Shown here one piece after another: positions 16,307 to 24,906 of a DNA stretch of 64,000 nucleotides. This DNA is from NAT127 sp034717695 (GTDB lineage: Bacteria; Pseudomonadota; Gammaproteobacteria; Pseudomonadales; Porticoccaceae): contig JAYELS010000066.1 of the NCBI GenBank assembly GCA_034717695.1, forward strand, positions 1-64,000, given 5' to 3'. The notes under the pieces are model-generated. The model was not told the DNA's origin, ran no database searches, and was given only the letters and a program-made list of their open reading frames with translations. Position 1 is the stretch's first letter; every line of letters begins with the position of its first letter. The position numbers were made by a program, and so were the translations under genes.

Positions 16307-17548
16307 ATGAACGAAGTCTGGATCATCGACGCCTGCCGCACCCCCCGTGGCATCGGCAAGCGGGGCAAGGGCTCCCTCTCCACCTTCCATCCCCAGCAGC
16401 TGGGCTCCGCCGTGCTCAAGGCCATCGCCGAGCGCAACAGCATCAACACCGCCGAGATCGACGACATCGTCTGGGGCACCAGCTCCCAGCGCGGCCAGCA
16501 GAGCGCCTGCCTCGGCCGCATGGCGGCCCTCGGCGCCGGCTACGACGTCAAGGCGAGCGCCGTGACCCTCGACCGCTTCTGCGGCTCCGGCATCACTGCC
16601 GTGAACCTGGCGGCGGGCTCCATCGCCTCCGGCATGGAGGATCTGGTGATCGCCGGCGGCACCGAGCAGATGTCCAACTACGGCATCGAGGGCAACGGCC
16701 AGGCCACTTTCATGGACAACGGCAACCTGGAGCTGCGCAAGCTCCACGGCCAGCCCCACCAGGGTATCTGCGCCGACGCCATCGCCACCCTGGAGAAGAT
16801 TGACCGCCGCGCCCTCGATGAACTGGCGGCCCTGAGCCAGGCCAATGCCGCCAACGCCATCGCCAAGGGGCATTTCAGCAAGAGCCTGATCCCCGTTTAC
16901 CACCCCGATGGCACCCTGGCCCTCGACCGGGAAGAATTTCCCCGCCCCGGCACCACCGCCGAGACCCTCGCCCAGTTGAAGCCGGCCTTCGTGGACTTCG
17001 CCGATATGCCCCTCGACGAGCAGGGCACCACCAACCGCATGTTGCTCGGCCAGAAGTATCCCAACCTGGAGATCAACCATGTCCACCACGCCGGCAATTC
17101 CTCCGGGGTGGTGGACGGCGCCGTGGCGCTCTTGATGTGCTCCCCCGCCTACGCCAAAAAGCAGGGCTGGAAGCCCCGCGCCCGTATCGTCGCCATGGCC
17201 AACATGGGGGACTGCCCCACCCTGATGCTCAACGCCCCGGTCCCCGCCGCAAGGAAGGTGCTGGCCAAGGCGGGCCTGTCCGTCAATGACATCGACCTGT
17301 GGGAGATCAACGAGGCGTTCGCCGTGGTGGCGGAGAAGTTCATCCGCGATCTCGACCTCGACCGCGCCAAGGTCAACGTCAACGGCGGCGCCATGGCCCT
17401 CGGCCATCCCATCGGCGCCACCGGCTCCATTCTCATCAACACCGTGATCGACGAACTGGAGCGCCGCGACCAGCGCTACGGCCTCGTCACCATGTGTGCC
17501 GCCGGCGGCATGGCCCCGGCGGTGATCGTGGAGCGTATCAGCGCCTGA
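16307..17548 (+). CDS. Thiolase (acetyl-CoA acyltransferase)
   Basis: Thiolase of 413 aa from ATG 16307. It contains the acylated nucleophile C92 in RFCGSGITAV, the NEAFA motif, the catalytic H367 in ALGHPIGATG and the proton-shuttle C397 in MCAAGGMAPA. It should cleave 3-ketoacyl-CoA or condense acetyl-CoA. No beta-oxidation multienzyme gene is adjacent, so it is not the FadA of a fadBA operon. A role in short-chain or specialised acyl-CoA metabolism is likely. An AGGTAA-type Shine-Dalgarno sequence precedes the ATG, and a hairpin terminator follows the gene. Confidence 0.92.
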   Translation: MNEVWIIDACRTPRGIGKRGKGSLSTFHPQQLGSAVLKAIAERNSINTAEIDDIVWGTSSQRGQQSACLGRMAALGAGYDVKASAVTLDRFCGSGITAVNLAAGSIASGMEDLVIAGGTEQMSNYGIEGNGQATFMDNGNLELRKLHGQPHQGICADAIATLEKIDRRALDELAALSQANAANAIAKGHFSKSLIPVYHPDGTLALDREEFPRPGTTAETLAQLKPAFVDFADMPLDEQGTTNRMLLGQKYPNLEINHVHHAGNSSGVVDGAVALLMCSPAYAKKQGWKPRARIVAMANMGDCPTLMLNAPVPAARKVLAKAGLSVNDIDLWEINEAFAVVAEKFIRDLDLDRAKVNVNGGAMALGHPIGATGSILINTVIDELERRDQRYGLVTMCAAGGMAPAVIVERISA

Positions 17549-17570
17549 TAGCCGGGCACGGCGCAACGAC

Positions 17571-17594
17571 ACGGGCGGCCTTGGCCGCCCGTTT
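17571..17594. terminator. Hairpin terminator between thiolase and modC
   Basis: A 10-bp perfect inverted repeat, ACGGGCGGCC at 17571-17580 and its complement at 17583-17592, is followed by TTT. It lies between the convergent thiolase and modC genes and could terminate both transcripts, although the T run is short. Confidence 0.7.
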
Positions 17595-17616
17595 GCGTTC
17601 CGGTTCCCGCTTTTCC

Positions 17617-18693
17617 CTACTGAATCACCGCCACGGACTTGATCTGGGCCCACACCGCCTTGCCCGGCGCCAGCTCCAGCAGGTGTGCCGAGCGCCGGGT
17701 GAGCCGCGCCACCAGGGCGGTGTCCCCCACCGCGAGGCGCACCAGGGCGAGGCCCTCCGCGGCATCCTCGGCGATCTCCAGCACCCGGGCCGGCAGCACA
17801 TTGACGATGCTGCTGTCGTCGTGGCGGCTGAGGGCCAGGCTGATATCCCGGGCCAGCACCCGCACCCGCACCCGCTCGCCCAGGGCGTGGCCGGTGTCCC
17901 GCAGCCACAGGGCGCCGCCGGCGAAGCTGGCCTCCGCCAGGTGCCAGGTGGCGTCCCGGGCTGTGATGGTGGCCTCCACCACCACGCCGGTGTCCTCCCC
18001 CAATTTGATGGGGAAGTCGAGGCGCGAAAGCGTTTCCCCGAGGGGGCCGCTCGCCAGTACCTGGCCCTCCGCCATGGCCACCAGATGATCCCCGAGGCGG
18101 GCCACTTCCTCGGCGGAGTGGCTGACGTAGAGAATGGGCAGGGCCAGCTCCCGGCGCAGGTTTTCCAGGTAGGGCAGGATCTCCCCCTTGCGGGCCTGGT
18201 CGAGGGCGGCGAGGGGTTCGTCCATCAGCAGCAGGCGCGGGTTGATGAGCAGCGCCCGGGCGATGGCCACCCGCTGCCGCTCGCCGCCGGAGAGTTGCGC
18301 CGGCAGGCGGTCCAGCAGGTGCCTGATACCGAGCAGATCGACCGCCTGATCCAGGTCGATGGCGGGCCGGCCGCGATCGGCCCTGCGGCGGGCGAAGTCG
18401 AGGTTGCCCCGGGCGCTCAGGTGAGGAAAGAGGCTCGCCTCCTGGAACACATAGCCGATGGGGCGGCGATGGGTGGGCACGAAGTGGTTGCCCTCCTGCC
18501 AGCTCTCCCCCTGGAAGCGCACCAGGCCCCCGGGTGCCCGGGCAAGGCCGGCGATGCAGCGCAACAGGCTGGTTTTGCCGGAGCCGGAGTGGCCGAAGAT
18601 CGCGGTGACCCCGGTGGCCGGCAGATCGAGGTCCACCGCGAGGCGAAACCCCGGCCAGGCCAGCTGCAGTCGGGCATGGATTCCCTCAGTCAT
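17617..18693 (-). CDS. modC: Molybdate ABC transporter ATP-binding protein
   Basis: ATPase of the molybdate importer, 358 aa (E. coli ModC is 352). Walker A is GHSGSGKT at residues 34-41, the ABC signature is LSGGERQRVAIARAL, and Walker B is LLLMDEPLAALD. The C-terminal ~140 residues fit the molybdenum-binding TOBE domain found in ModC. The start codon overlaps the modB stop by 8 bp, so the genes are translationally coupled. Last gene of modABC. Confidence 0.95.
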   Translation of the reverse strand: MTEGIHARLQLAWPGFRLAVDLDLPATGVTAIFGHSGSGKTSLLRCIAGLARAPGGLVRFQGESWQEGNHFVPTHRRPIGYVFQEASLFPHLSARGNLDFARRRADRGRPAIDLDQAVDLLGIRHLLDRLPAQLSGGERQRVAIARALLINPRLLLMDEPLAALDQARKGEILPYLENLRRELALPILYVSHSAEEVARLGDHLVAMAEGQVLASGPLGETLSRLDFPIKLGEDTGVVVEATITARDATWHLAEASFAGGALWLRDTGHALGERVRVRVLARDISLALSRHDDSSIVNVLPARVLEIAEDAAEGLALVRLAVGDTALVARLTRRSAHLLELAPGKAVWAQIKSVAVIQ

Positions 18694-19393
18694 GGCCCGC
18701 GCCCCCTGTCCCCACCCCGATGCGCGCGCCCCGCTGGTTGAAGGCGTAAAGGGCCAGCAATACCAGGAACGAGAACACCACCATGCCCCCGGCAAGCCAG
18801 TGGGCCTCGATGTATTCCATCGCCTCCACGTGGTTGAAGATCGCCACCGACAGCACCTGGGTGGCGCCCGGGATATTGCCGCCGATCATCAGTACCACGC
18901 CGAACTCGCCGATGGTGTGGGCGAAGGCCAGCACCGCCGCGCTGAGGATGCCGTTGCGGGCGAGGGGCAGCACCACGTGAACGGCCCTGTCCCAGGGGCC
19001 GGCCCGCAGGGTGGCGGCCACCTCCAGGGGGCGCTCGCCTAGGCCTTCGAAGGCGGTCTGGAGGGGTTGCAGGGCAAAGGGCAGGGAGTAGATCGTGGAC
19101 GCCACCACCAGACCCGCGAAGGTGAAGGGCAGGGTGCCGATGCCGAGCCACTGGGTGAACTGCCCCACCGGCCCCTGGGGGCCCATCAGCACCAGCAGGT
19201 AGAAGCCGAGCACCGTGGGCGGCAGCACCAGGGGCAGGGCGCAGAGGGCGGCCACGGGCTGCTTCAGCCGGGAGGAGGTGCGGGCCAGCCACCAGGCGAG
19301 GGGGGTGGCCAGTACCAGCAGCACGGCGGTGGTCACGGCGGCGAGTTTCAGGGTCAGCCAGATGGCCTGCCAGTGGAGCAGGGCGCCGCTCAT
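18686..19393 (-). CDS. modB: Molybdate ABC transporter permease
   Basis: Inner-membrane permease of 235 aa with five or six hydrophobic segments. The cytoplasmic EAA-type loop is about 'EVAATLRAGPWDRAVHVVLPLARNG', split here as EVAATLRAGP and VVLPLARNG, and marks binding-protein-dependent permeases. Its ATG overlaps the modA stop (ATGA), and its stop overlaps the modC start. The segment IGEFGVVLMIGGNIPG is typical of ModB. Confidence 0.95.
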   Translation of the reverse strand: MSGALLHWQAIWLTLKLAAVTTAVLLVLATPLAWWLARTSSRLKQPVAALCALPLVLPPTVLGFYLLVLMGPQGPVGQFTQWLGIGTLPFTFAGLVVASTIYSLPFALQPLQTAFEGLGERPLEVAATLRAGPWDRAVHVVLPLARNGILSAAVLAFAHTIGEFGVVLMIGGNIPGATQVLSVAIFNHVEAMEYIEAHWLAGGMVVFSFLVLLALYAFNQRGARIGVGTGGAGHD

Positions 19394-20160
19394 GGCAGGG
19401 CCGGGGTTTCGTAGCCGAGACCCTGGATGATCAGGGCCGCGTCGGGGGAGGTCAGAAAATCGAGCAAGGCCTGGCCCGCCCGGGGGTTTTTGGCTCGGCG
19501 CAGCACTACGGCGGCCTGGTCGATGGGCCGGTGCAGATCGGCGGGAACCAGCCAGTGGCTGCCCCTCCCGGCGGGGGGCAGGGTCATCACCTGTCCGAGG
19601 GCGACAAAACCGAGGGCCGCGTTGCCGCTTGCCGCGAATTGAAAGGTCTGGGCGATGCTCTCCCCCTGGACGAAGCGCGGGCGCAGCTGGTCGACGAGAC
19701 CCAGGGCGTCGAGGGTGTCGATGGCCGCCCGGCCGTAGGGGGCGGTCTTGGGGTTGGCGATGGCCAGTCTGGCGAAATCGCCGTGGCGGAGCACTGCGCC
19801 CCGGTCGTCCACCATCCCCGCCGTGGCACTCCACAGCACGAGGCGACCGCGGGCGTAGACCACGGGGGGATTGGCGAGGGCGTCACCGCTCTCCAGCAGT
19901 TTTCCCGGGGCCTGGTCATCGGCGGCGAGGAACACATCGAAGGGGGCCCCGTGGCGGATCTGGGCGTACAGCTGCCCGGTGGCGCCGAAGCTCGGTATCA
20001 GCCGGTGCCCGGTCTGCTGCTCGAACAGCGGAGCGAGCTGCTTGAAGGCGGCGGTGAAATTGGCGGCCACGGCCACCTGGAGACTGTCGGCCCGGGCGAT
20101 GCCGCCACTGGCGAGGAGGAGCATGGCGGCCAGCAGGGCGAAGGGCGGGCATTTTTTCAT
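19390..20160 (-). CDS. modA: Molybdate-binding periplasmic protein
   Basis: Substrate-binding protein of 256 aa with a clear signal peptide (MKKC start, hydrophobic core, cleavage near A-R-A-D at about residues 22-25). 'VAVAANFTAAF' followed by 'FGATGQLYAQI' and 'PFDVFLAADDQAP' are the oxyanion-binding segments of ModA. First gene of a tightly coupled modABC operon on the minus strand. No ModE gene was seen in the window, and no clear ModE operator was recognised upstream. Confidence 0.95.
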   Translation of the reverse strand: MKKCPPFALLAAMLLLASGGIARADSLQVAVAANFTAAFKQLAPLFEQQTGHRLIPSFGATGQLYAQIRHGAPFDVFLAADDQAPGKLLESGDALANPPVVYARGRLVLWSATAGMVDDRGAVLRHGDFARLAIANPKTAPYGRAAIDTLDALGLVDQLRPRFVQGESIAQTFQFAASGNAALGFVALGQVMTLPPAGRGSHWLVPADLHRPIDQAAVVLRRAKNPRAGQALLDFLTSPDAALIIQGLGYETPALP

Positions 20161-20337
20161 GTCGGCAGGTCGGTCATCATCAATGCCCCGGGGGGACGCA
20201 GCGCCCGAACCTGGCTGGCCTCGGGCATCTGGCGGCGAATGTAGAGGGTTTTGCCGGGCCCGGCAAGGCGCGCCCGGTTTCGGTGGGGGACACCCGCTAG
20301 CCACGATAACCGGGGAGGCGTTCGGACCGGGTTCCGG

Positions 20338-22332
20338 TCAGCGGGTCAGCGCCCAGCTGGCCCTCGCCATCGCCTCGATGCTCGCGGTTTCCTCGGGGGA
20401 TACCTGGTCGGGATGGCCGGGTTCCAGGGGGTCGAAGTGAAACAGGTACAGGCGCGAGGCGAACTGCGGGAAGGGTAGCGAGGCTTCCCCGAAGCGCTCG
20501 CCGTTGCCGCCGGTGGAGACCACCACCCCGTCCCCCCAGTTCTGGCCGCTGTCGTTGTTGGGATTGAAGAAGTACACCCGCATCACCCCGTCCTGGTCCA
20601 GGGCCACCCGCAGCAGGGTGATGGCGTGCCAGCCCACGAAGCGCGCCGCCGAATCGGTGACGGCGACCCCCGCGGGCTGGGGGTGGATGACCGGCTGGTT
20701 GCCGTTGTGGAAGGGGTGATAGCAGGCGTGGAAATCCCGCAGGAATCCCTGGTAATCGCTGAGCTTCCCGGTGGGGATATCCACCGCCAGGCGGCAGCCA
20801 CGCCCCACCCACCAACCGTGGAACTCGGGGTTGATCCAGCGGTGGGGGTCGTCGCCGCGATCGGCGCACAGTCGCCCCATGGCGATGTAGATGCGGTCGA
20901 GGTGGGGCACCAGTACCCGGGATACCGGGTCCACATCCAGCAGCGGGCCCTTGGCCAGTCCCTCCCCTGCGTTTTTCGAGGAAATGGGCTGGCCCTCGAA
21001 ATGCATTACCACCTCGTCGTCCCGGGCCGCCCAGGCCACCATCTGCAGCAGGTAGTCGGGGTCGTTGCAGGACCACATGGACAGGGCCCGGGCCGCCTGA
21101 CAGGTGGGATTGTTGCCCTGGCCGATGCCCAGGGGTTGGCCCAGGGTGTTCAGTACTCCGGCCAGCAGGTACACCTCCGCCGGCTGGGCGGTGCCGAAGG
21201 CGAGGGTCAGCACCTCCCGGGTGGCGGGGGACAGGGGCAGGGCAATCTGCCGCCACAGGGCCGGCGCCATGGGGGGCTGATAGAGGATGCCCCGCTCCAG
21301 CAGCATGGCCAGGCCGTAGATCGCCTGGGCGGTTTCCGGGTGAATCGCCTTGTCGATCAGCGCCTGCACCAGGGGCAGGTAGCAGAACAGTACCTCGCGA
21401 CCGGTGCTGCTGAGGCCGAGGGCGCTGGCCAGCAATTCGCCCCGGTGATGGCTGTTGAGGTGCCGCAGGCAGGTGGCGTGGTAAGCGGATACGAGGCCGG
21501 TGTCGTGCATGGCCCGGGCAAAGCCCCCCGCTTCCTGTTGCAGGGCCGTTTCGTCCATGGCGTCGAGACGTTCCCGGTAGACGGCCAGCCCCGGGTCCTC
21601 CCGGCATCCCTGGGTCGGGGAAAACAGCGCGCTCACCAGGCGGTCGCCACCGCGGCCACCGCCCATGTCGGGATTGGCCATGCACAGGGCCACCTGGCTC
21701 ACCACGGTCTTGACGGTGTCCACCTGGATGGGGCGCTGGGAGAGAATGCGCCAGACCTCGTCGATGACCTGGTCGAGGATATTTCCATAGCCCACCCGTT
21801 CCACCAGAAAGTGGTACAGGGTGCTGACCACGGCGTTGATGGCCGGGTCCCGTTCCCGGTCCGCCTCGCCGCCGCCCGCCACCAGCAGGTTGAGGTTGAG
21901 GGCCAGGACCTGGGCGAGAAAATGCCGGGCGTGGTCGATGGAGATCGCCGGATGGCGGTAGTGGCCCTCCGCCACCGCCAGGAAACGCAGTTGGCTCAGG
22001 GCTTCGAGCACCACCGTGGCGCGATCCCCGAGGCGCAGGGTGTTGGCCGCCAGCATGGGCTGAAGGATTTCCGGGGTGGCCCAGTCGGAGCCGGCAAAGA
22101 CACCGCTCTGATCCAGCTCGGCGATGCGCTGGTAGACCAGCTCGATGGAATCGGGGCTCGCCAGGAGGCGCCGGGCCTGGTCCAGCACCCGGCCGCTCTG
22201 GGCCTGTTTGGCGAAGGCGCGGCTCTGGGCGAGGCGGGCGATGGCGTTGTCCAGGTGCGCGGTTTGCCTGCCGGTCTCCGGGGCGGTGCTGGCGAGGGTG
22301 ACGGCGGCGGGTATGTTGCTGGCATTGTCCAT
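20338..22332 (-). CDS. Uncharacterised 664-aa protein, possible papain-like C-terminal domain
   Basis: Not recognised as a named family. The first ~390 residues look mainly helical. They have no signal peptide or membrane segment, and include stretches such as 'FLAVAEGHYRHPAISIDHARHFL' (split: FLAVAEGHYR, HPAISIDHARHFL). The C-terminal part has features of a papain-like or C39-like fold. C411 lies in GNNPTCQAARALSMW, H569 in GWHAITLLRV, and N590 in YFFNPNNDSGQNWG, with strands and order as in a Cys-His-Asn triad. It begins 39 bp after the ATP-grasp frame on the same strand, so the two are probably one operon. A cysteine peptidase, transglutaminase-like enzyme or amidotransferase working with an ATP-grasp ligase is possible but is inference only. 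The start ATG at 22332 is the first sensible one. Confidence 0.75.
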   Translation of the reverse strand: MDNASNIPAAVTLASTAPETGRQTAHLDNAIARLAQSRAFAKQAQSGRVLDQARRLLASPDSIELVYQRIAELDQSGVFAGSDWATPEILQPMLAANTLRLGDRATVVLEALSQLRFLAVAEGHYRHPAISIDHARHFLAQVLALNLNLLVAGGGEADRERDPAINAVVSTLYHFLVERVGYGNILDQVIDEVWRILSQRPIQVDTVKTVVSQVALCMANPDMGGGRGGDRLVSALFSPTQGCREDPGLAVYRERLDAMDETALQQEAGGFARAMHDTGLVSAYHATCLRHLNSHHRGELLASALGLSSTGREVLFCYLPLVQALIDKAIHPETAQAIYGLAMLLERGILYQPPMAPALWRQIALPLSPATREVLTLAFGTAQPAEVYLLAGVLNTLGQPLGIGQGNNPTCQAARALSMWSCNDPDYLLQMVAWAARDDEVVMHFEGQPISSKNAGEGLAKGPLLDVDPVSRVLVPHLDRIYIAMGRLCADRGDDPHRWINPEFHGWWVGRGCRLAVDIPTGKLSDYQGFLRDFHACYHPFHNGNQPVIHPQPAGVAVTDSAARFVGWHAITLLRVALDQDGVMRVYFFNPNNDSGQNWGDGVVVSTGGNGERFGEASLPFPQFASRLYLFHFDPLEPGHPDQVSPEETASIEAMARASWALTR

Positions 22333-22371
22333 GGGGTGGGTCCATTTCGGGCCGGGGGCGGGCGCGCGGCC

Positions 22372-23505
22372 TTACAGATAGAAATCGAGTTCTTCCTGGT
22401 GCTTGAGCAGGTCCTTCATGGCGTGGGGGTCGTCGCCATGGAAGTACACCAGCCCCCAGTGGGTGCCGAAGGCGGTGCGCTTGGTGACCTTCTGCTCCAG
22501 GGGCGCCTGCAGCTCGTGGAAGTCGAAGTAGGGGTGCTGCTCCGTCTCGGCGGGAATCGCCAGGTCGCTCACCACCCGGCGCCGGGGGTAGACCCCGAAG
22601 GTGCCGGCATAGCCGTCGGCGTCGTCGATGGGCCGGGGGAAGAAGGCCGCGATCTCCTCTTCCGATGTCTTGGGATCGAAGGCCAGCACCAGCCCCTGGT
22701 AACCGCTGAAGCCGTAGACCCGCTCGAGCAGTTCGAACACATTGAACCCCGGCGGGCGATAGGCCACCTCGCCGAAGTACATCTCGCCGTCGCTGGTGAC
22801 GAAGTACTCCGGGTGCACGAAGCCGAAGTCGATGTCGAAGGTCTTGATCAGCTTTTCGATCTGGGCGGTGATGGCCGGCCGGTATTTTTCCAGCTCCGGG
22901 GTGGCGGGGACGAACACCGAGTAGCCGAGGGTGACGTACTCGGAAATATTGAGAAAGCGGATCTTGCCGTTGTGAATCCAGGCCTCCACGGCGAATTCCA
23001 AGCCGTCCAGGTGGCTTTCCAGCAGGGCGGGAAATTCCGTGTCGGGGATGTTGTAGACATCCTCGGGGGTGCGGATCACCCGATGCCCCAGGCAGCCGGC
23101 CTTGTCGAAGGCCTTCATGTGGATCGGGTCGTTGGGGTCCCCCTCCAGCTTCAGGAGGGTCTGGTTGACCCGCTTCAAAAAGCGGATCACGTCGTCCTTG
23201 TCCCTCGCTTCCTCGAAGATCCCGACCCGTATGCCCCCCAGCTGGGCGCGGCGTTTCATCAGCGCCTTGTCGCGAAACAGCAGGGCCTGGCCGTAGAGGC
23301 GGGGCTGATCCCTGAGTACCGAGTTGATGGCGCCGGCCCATTCCACAGTTTCCTCGAACAGGGGGATGGCGATGTCGACGCCCTGGTCCTTGAGGGTCTG
23401 GGCGATTTCCATGGAGCGGTCGTTGAGCCGCTCGAAATTCCAGGGGATGTAGGGGATGTCGTTTTTCCGGGCGTAGTCCTCGGCCCAGTAGGGCGCGACG
23501 ATCAC
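22372..23505 (-). CDS. ATP-grasp ligase, main open frame after an in-frame stop
   Basis: The 377-residue open frame starts with GTG at 23505 and contains an ATP-grasp core. 'LLESHLDGLEFAVEAW' is the typical strand with its acidic residue, and the Mg/ATP-binding block is FGEVAYRPPGF with E246 and R250. By family it would form an amide or similar bond by activating a carboxylate as acylphosphate. The N-terminal pre-ATP-grasp Rossmann unit is incomplete: the frame begins at what should be its second strand (VIVAPYWAEDYARKNDIPYIPW). The missing first strand and helix are encoded immediately upstream in the same frame, separated by one TAA codon. No Shine-Dalgarno sequence precedes GTG 23505, so it may not be a natural start. 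The 664-aa partner gene follows 39 bp downstream. Confidence 0.75.
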   Translation of the reverse strand: MIVAPYWAEDYARKNDIPYIPWNFERLNDRSMEIAQTLKDQGVDIAIPLFEETVEWAGAINSVLRDQPRLYGQALLFRDKALMKRRAQLGGIRVGIFEEARDKDDVIRFLKRVNQTLLKLEGDPNDPIHMKAFDKAGCLGHRVIRTPEDVYNIPDTEFPALLESHLDGLEFAVEAWIHNGKIRFLNISEYVTLGYSVFVPATPELEKYRPAITAQIEKLIKTFDIDFGFVHPEYFVTSDGEMYFGEVAYRPPGFNVFELLERVYGFSGYQGLVLAFDPKTSEEEIAAFFPRPIDDADGYAGTFGVYPRRRVVSDLAIPAETEQHPYFDFHELQAPLEQKVTKRTAFGTHWGLVYFHGDDPHAMKDLLKHQEELDFYL

Positions 23506-23634
23506 TTAGCGGCGGTCGAAGCGATCGATGGCGTCGATGGCCCTGAGACTCCACCCGAGAATGGCGACGAAGCCTTTTTCGGGGTTTTTATCGCGGTTGC
23601 GGGGGTGCTCGTTGAGCTGTTCCGTGGTGGTCAT
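23506..23634 (-). pseudogene. 5' part of the ATP-grasp gene, ended by in-frame TAA
   Basis: ATG at 23634 has a well-placed GAGGAG Shine-Dalgarno sequence and opens a 42-codon frame containing 'GFVAILGWSLRAIDAIDRF', the first strand and helix of a pre-ATP-grasp domain. It stops at TAA (23506-23508, minus strand). The next codon, GTG, continues the ATP-grasp protein in the same frame without any shift. With a sense codon at this position (Tyr TAC would fit 'RR-Y-VIVAPYW') the product would be a complete 420-aa ATP-grasp enzyme. It could be a nonsense mutation, a sequence error, read-through, or stop-start reinitiation at TAAGTG. Confidence 0.75.
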
Positions 23635-23853
23635 GGGGGCTCCTCGTGGTGAATTCCCGTTGGAGTTTGCCGACCGGACCCGCTGCCAGGCCCTGCCCGC
23701 GCGATCCACCATTGTAACGTCTCGACCCCCGATGTACAGGAAGAGGGGTGGTGCGGGCCCGTCCCGCCACTATCCCCACCGGCCCCCCGTGACTACAATG
23801 GGGCCCCTCGGGGATTCCTTCCCGCTTTGTACTGGCCAACCTGGAGTTCGTTC

Positions 23854-24828
23854 ATGATGCTTGCCGCCGCCGCCATTGTGGTGGGTCTGATAGTTCTGGT
23901 GTGGAGTGCCGACCGCTTTGTCGACGGCGCCGCCGCCACCGCCAATTACCTCGGCATGTCGCCCCTGTTGATCGGTATGGTGATCGTGGGCTTTGGTACC
24001 TCGGCGCCGGAGATGGTGGTGTCCGCCATCGCCGCCAGCGAGGGCAATCCGGGCCTTGCCCTCGGCAATGCCTACGGCTCCAACATCACCAACATCGCCC
24101 TGATCCTGGGGTTGGTGGCGGTCATCAAGCCCATCTCGGTGGACTCCGGCGTGCTGCGCAAGGAGCTGCCGATCCTCGCCCTGGTGACCCTGCTGGCGGG
24201 CTGGCAGATGCTGGATGGCAACCTCACCCGGCTGGATGCCCTGGTGCTGGGGGCGGTGTTCGCGGTGGTGATGGGCTGGTCGATCCGCCAGGGCATGACG
24301 GGCGGGGGAGATCCCCTTGCCACGGAGATGGTCCAGGAGCTCGCCAGCCACCCCATGCCCCTGCGGACGGCGGTGATGTGGCTGGTCATCGGCCTCGCCC
24401 TGCTGATCGGCAGCTCGCGCCTGCTGGTGTGGGGTTCGGTGGAGGTGGCCCACTTCTTCGGCATCAGCGACCTGATCATCGGCCTTACCATCGTCGCCAT
24501 CGGCACCTCCCTGCCGGAACTGGCCTCCTCCCTGATCGCCATCCGCAAGGGGGAACATGACATCGCCCTCGGCAATGTGATCGGCTCCAACCTGTTCAAT
24601 ACCCTGGCGGTGGTGGGCATCGCCGCCGGTATCCATCCCCTCGCGGTGGAGCCCATCGTGCTCTACCGGGACTGGATGGTGATGGCGGGACTGACCCTGG
24701 CGCTGTTCGTGTTCGGTTACGGTTTCTGGGCCCGGGGCCGTATCAACCGGGTCGAGGGCGGGCTCTTGCTGCTCGCCTTCGCCGCCTACACCCTGGTGCT
24801 GATCCAGTCGGTGATCGCCGGGCGGTGA
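23854..24828 (+). CDS. Na+/Ca2+ exchanger family antiporter (YrbG-like)
   Basis: Inner-membrane cation antiporter of 324 aa with about ten hydrophobic segments. The two alpha repeats are clear: VGFGTSAPEMVVSAI followed by ALGNAYGSNITNIALILG, and VAIGTSLPELASSLI followed by ALGNVIGSNLFNTLAVVG. The GTS.PE acidic residues and GSN motifs form the cation site in this family. GGAG upstream supports ATG 23854. It is divergent from the interrupted ATP-grasp gene and lies 78 bp before fabV. It probably exports Ca2+ in exchange for Na+ or H+. Confidence 0.92.
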   Translation: MMLAAAAIVVGLIVLVWSADRFVDGAAATANYLGMSPLLIGMVIVGFGTSAPEMVVSAIAASEGNPGLALGNAYGSNITNIALILGLVAVIKPISVDSGVLRKELPILALVTLLAGWQMLDGNLTRLDALVLGAVFAVVMGWSIRQGMTGGGDPLATEMVQELASHPMPLRTAVMWLVIGLALLIGSSRLLVWGSVEVAHFFGISDLIIGLTIVAIGTSLPELASSLIAIRKGEHDIALGNVIGSNLFNTLAVVGIAAGIHPLAVEPIVLYRDWMVMAGLTLALFVFGYGFWARGRINRVEGGLLLLAFAAYTLVLIQSVIAGR

Positions 24829-24906
24829 CGTGGAGTCGAGGGTGCCTTCGGGTTATCATCCCGCCCCTGTGATTCAAGCCCCAACATAGCCGAAAACGGA
24901 GTTGCA

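Noticed and set aside
23506..23508. Selenocysteine or pyrrolysine recoding at the ATP-grasp stop
   Set aside because: The stop is TAA. Selenocysteine uses TGA and pyrrolysine TAG, so standard recoding does not apply.
20297..23554. A 1085-codon frame covering both the ATP-grasp and the 664-aa gene
   Set aside because: It is an alternative reading frame of the same strand, rich in Pro, Arg and Gly, with no domain. The ATP-grasp and partner frames have real motifs and good codon structure.
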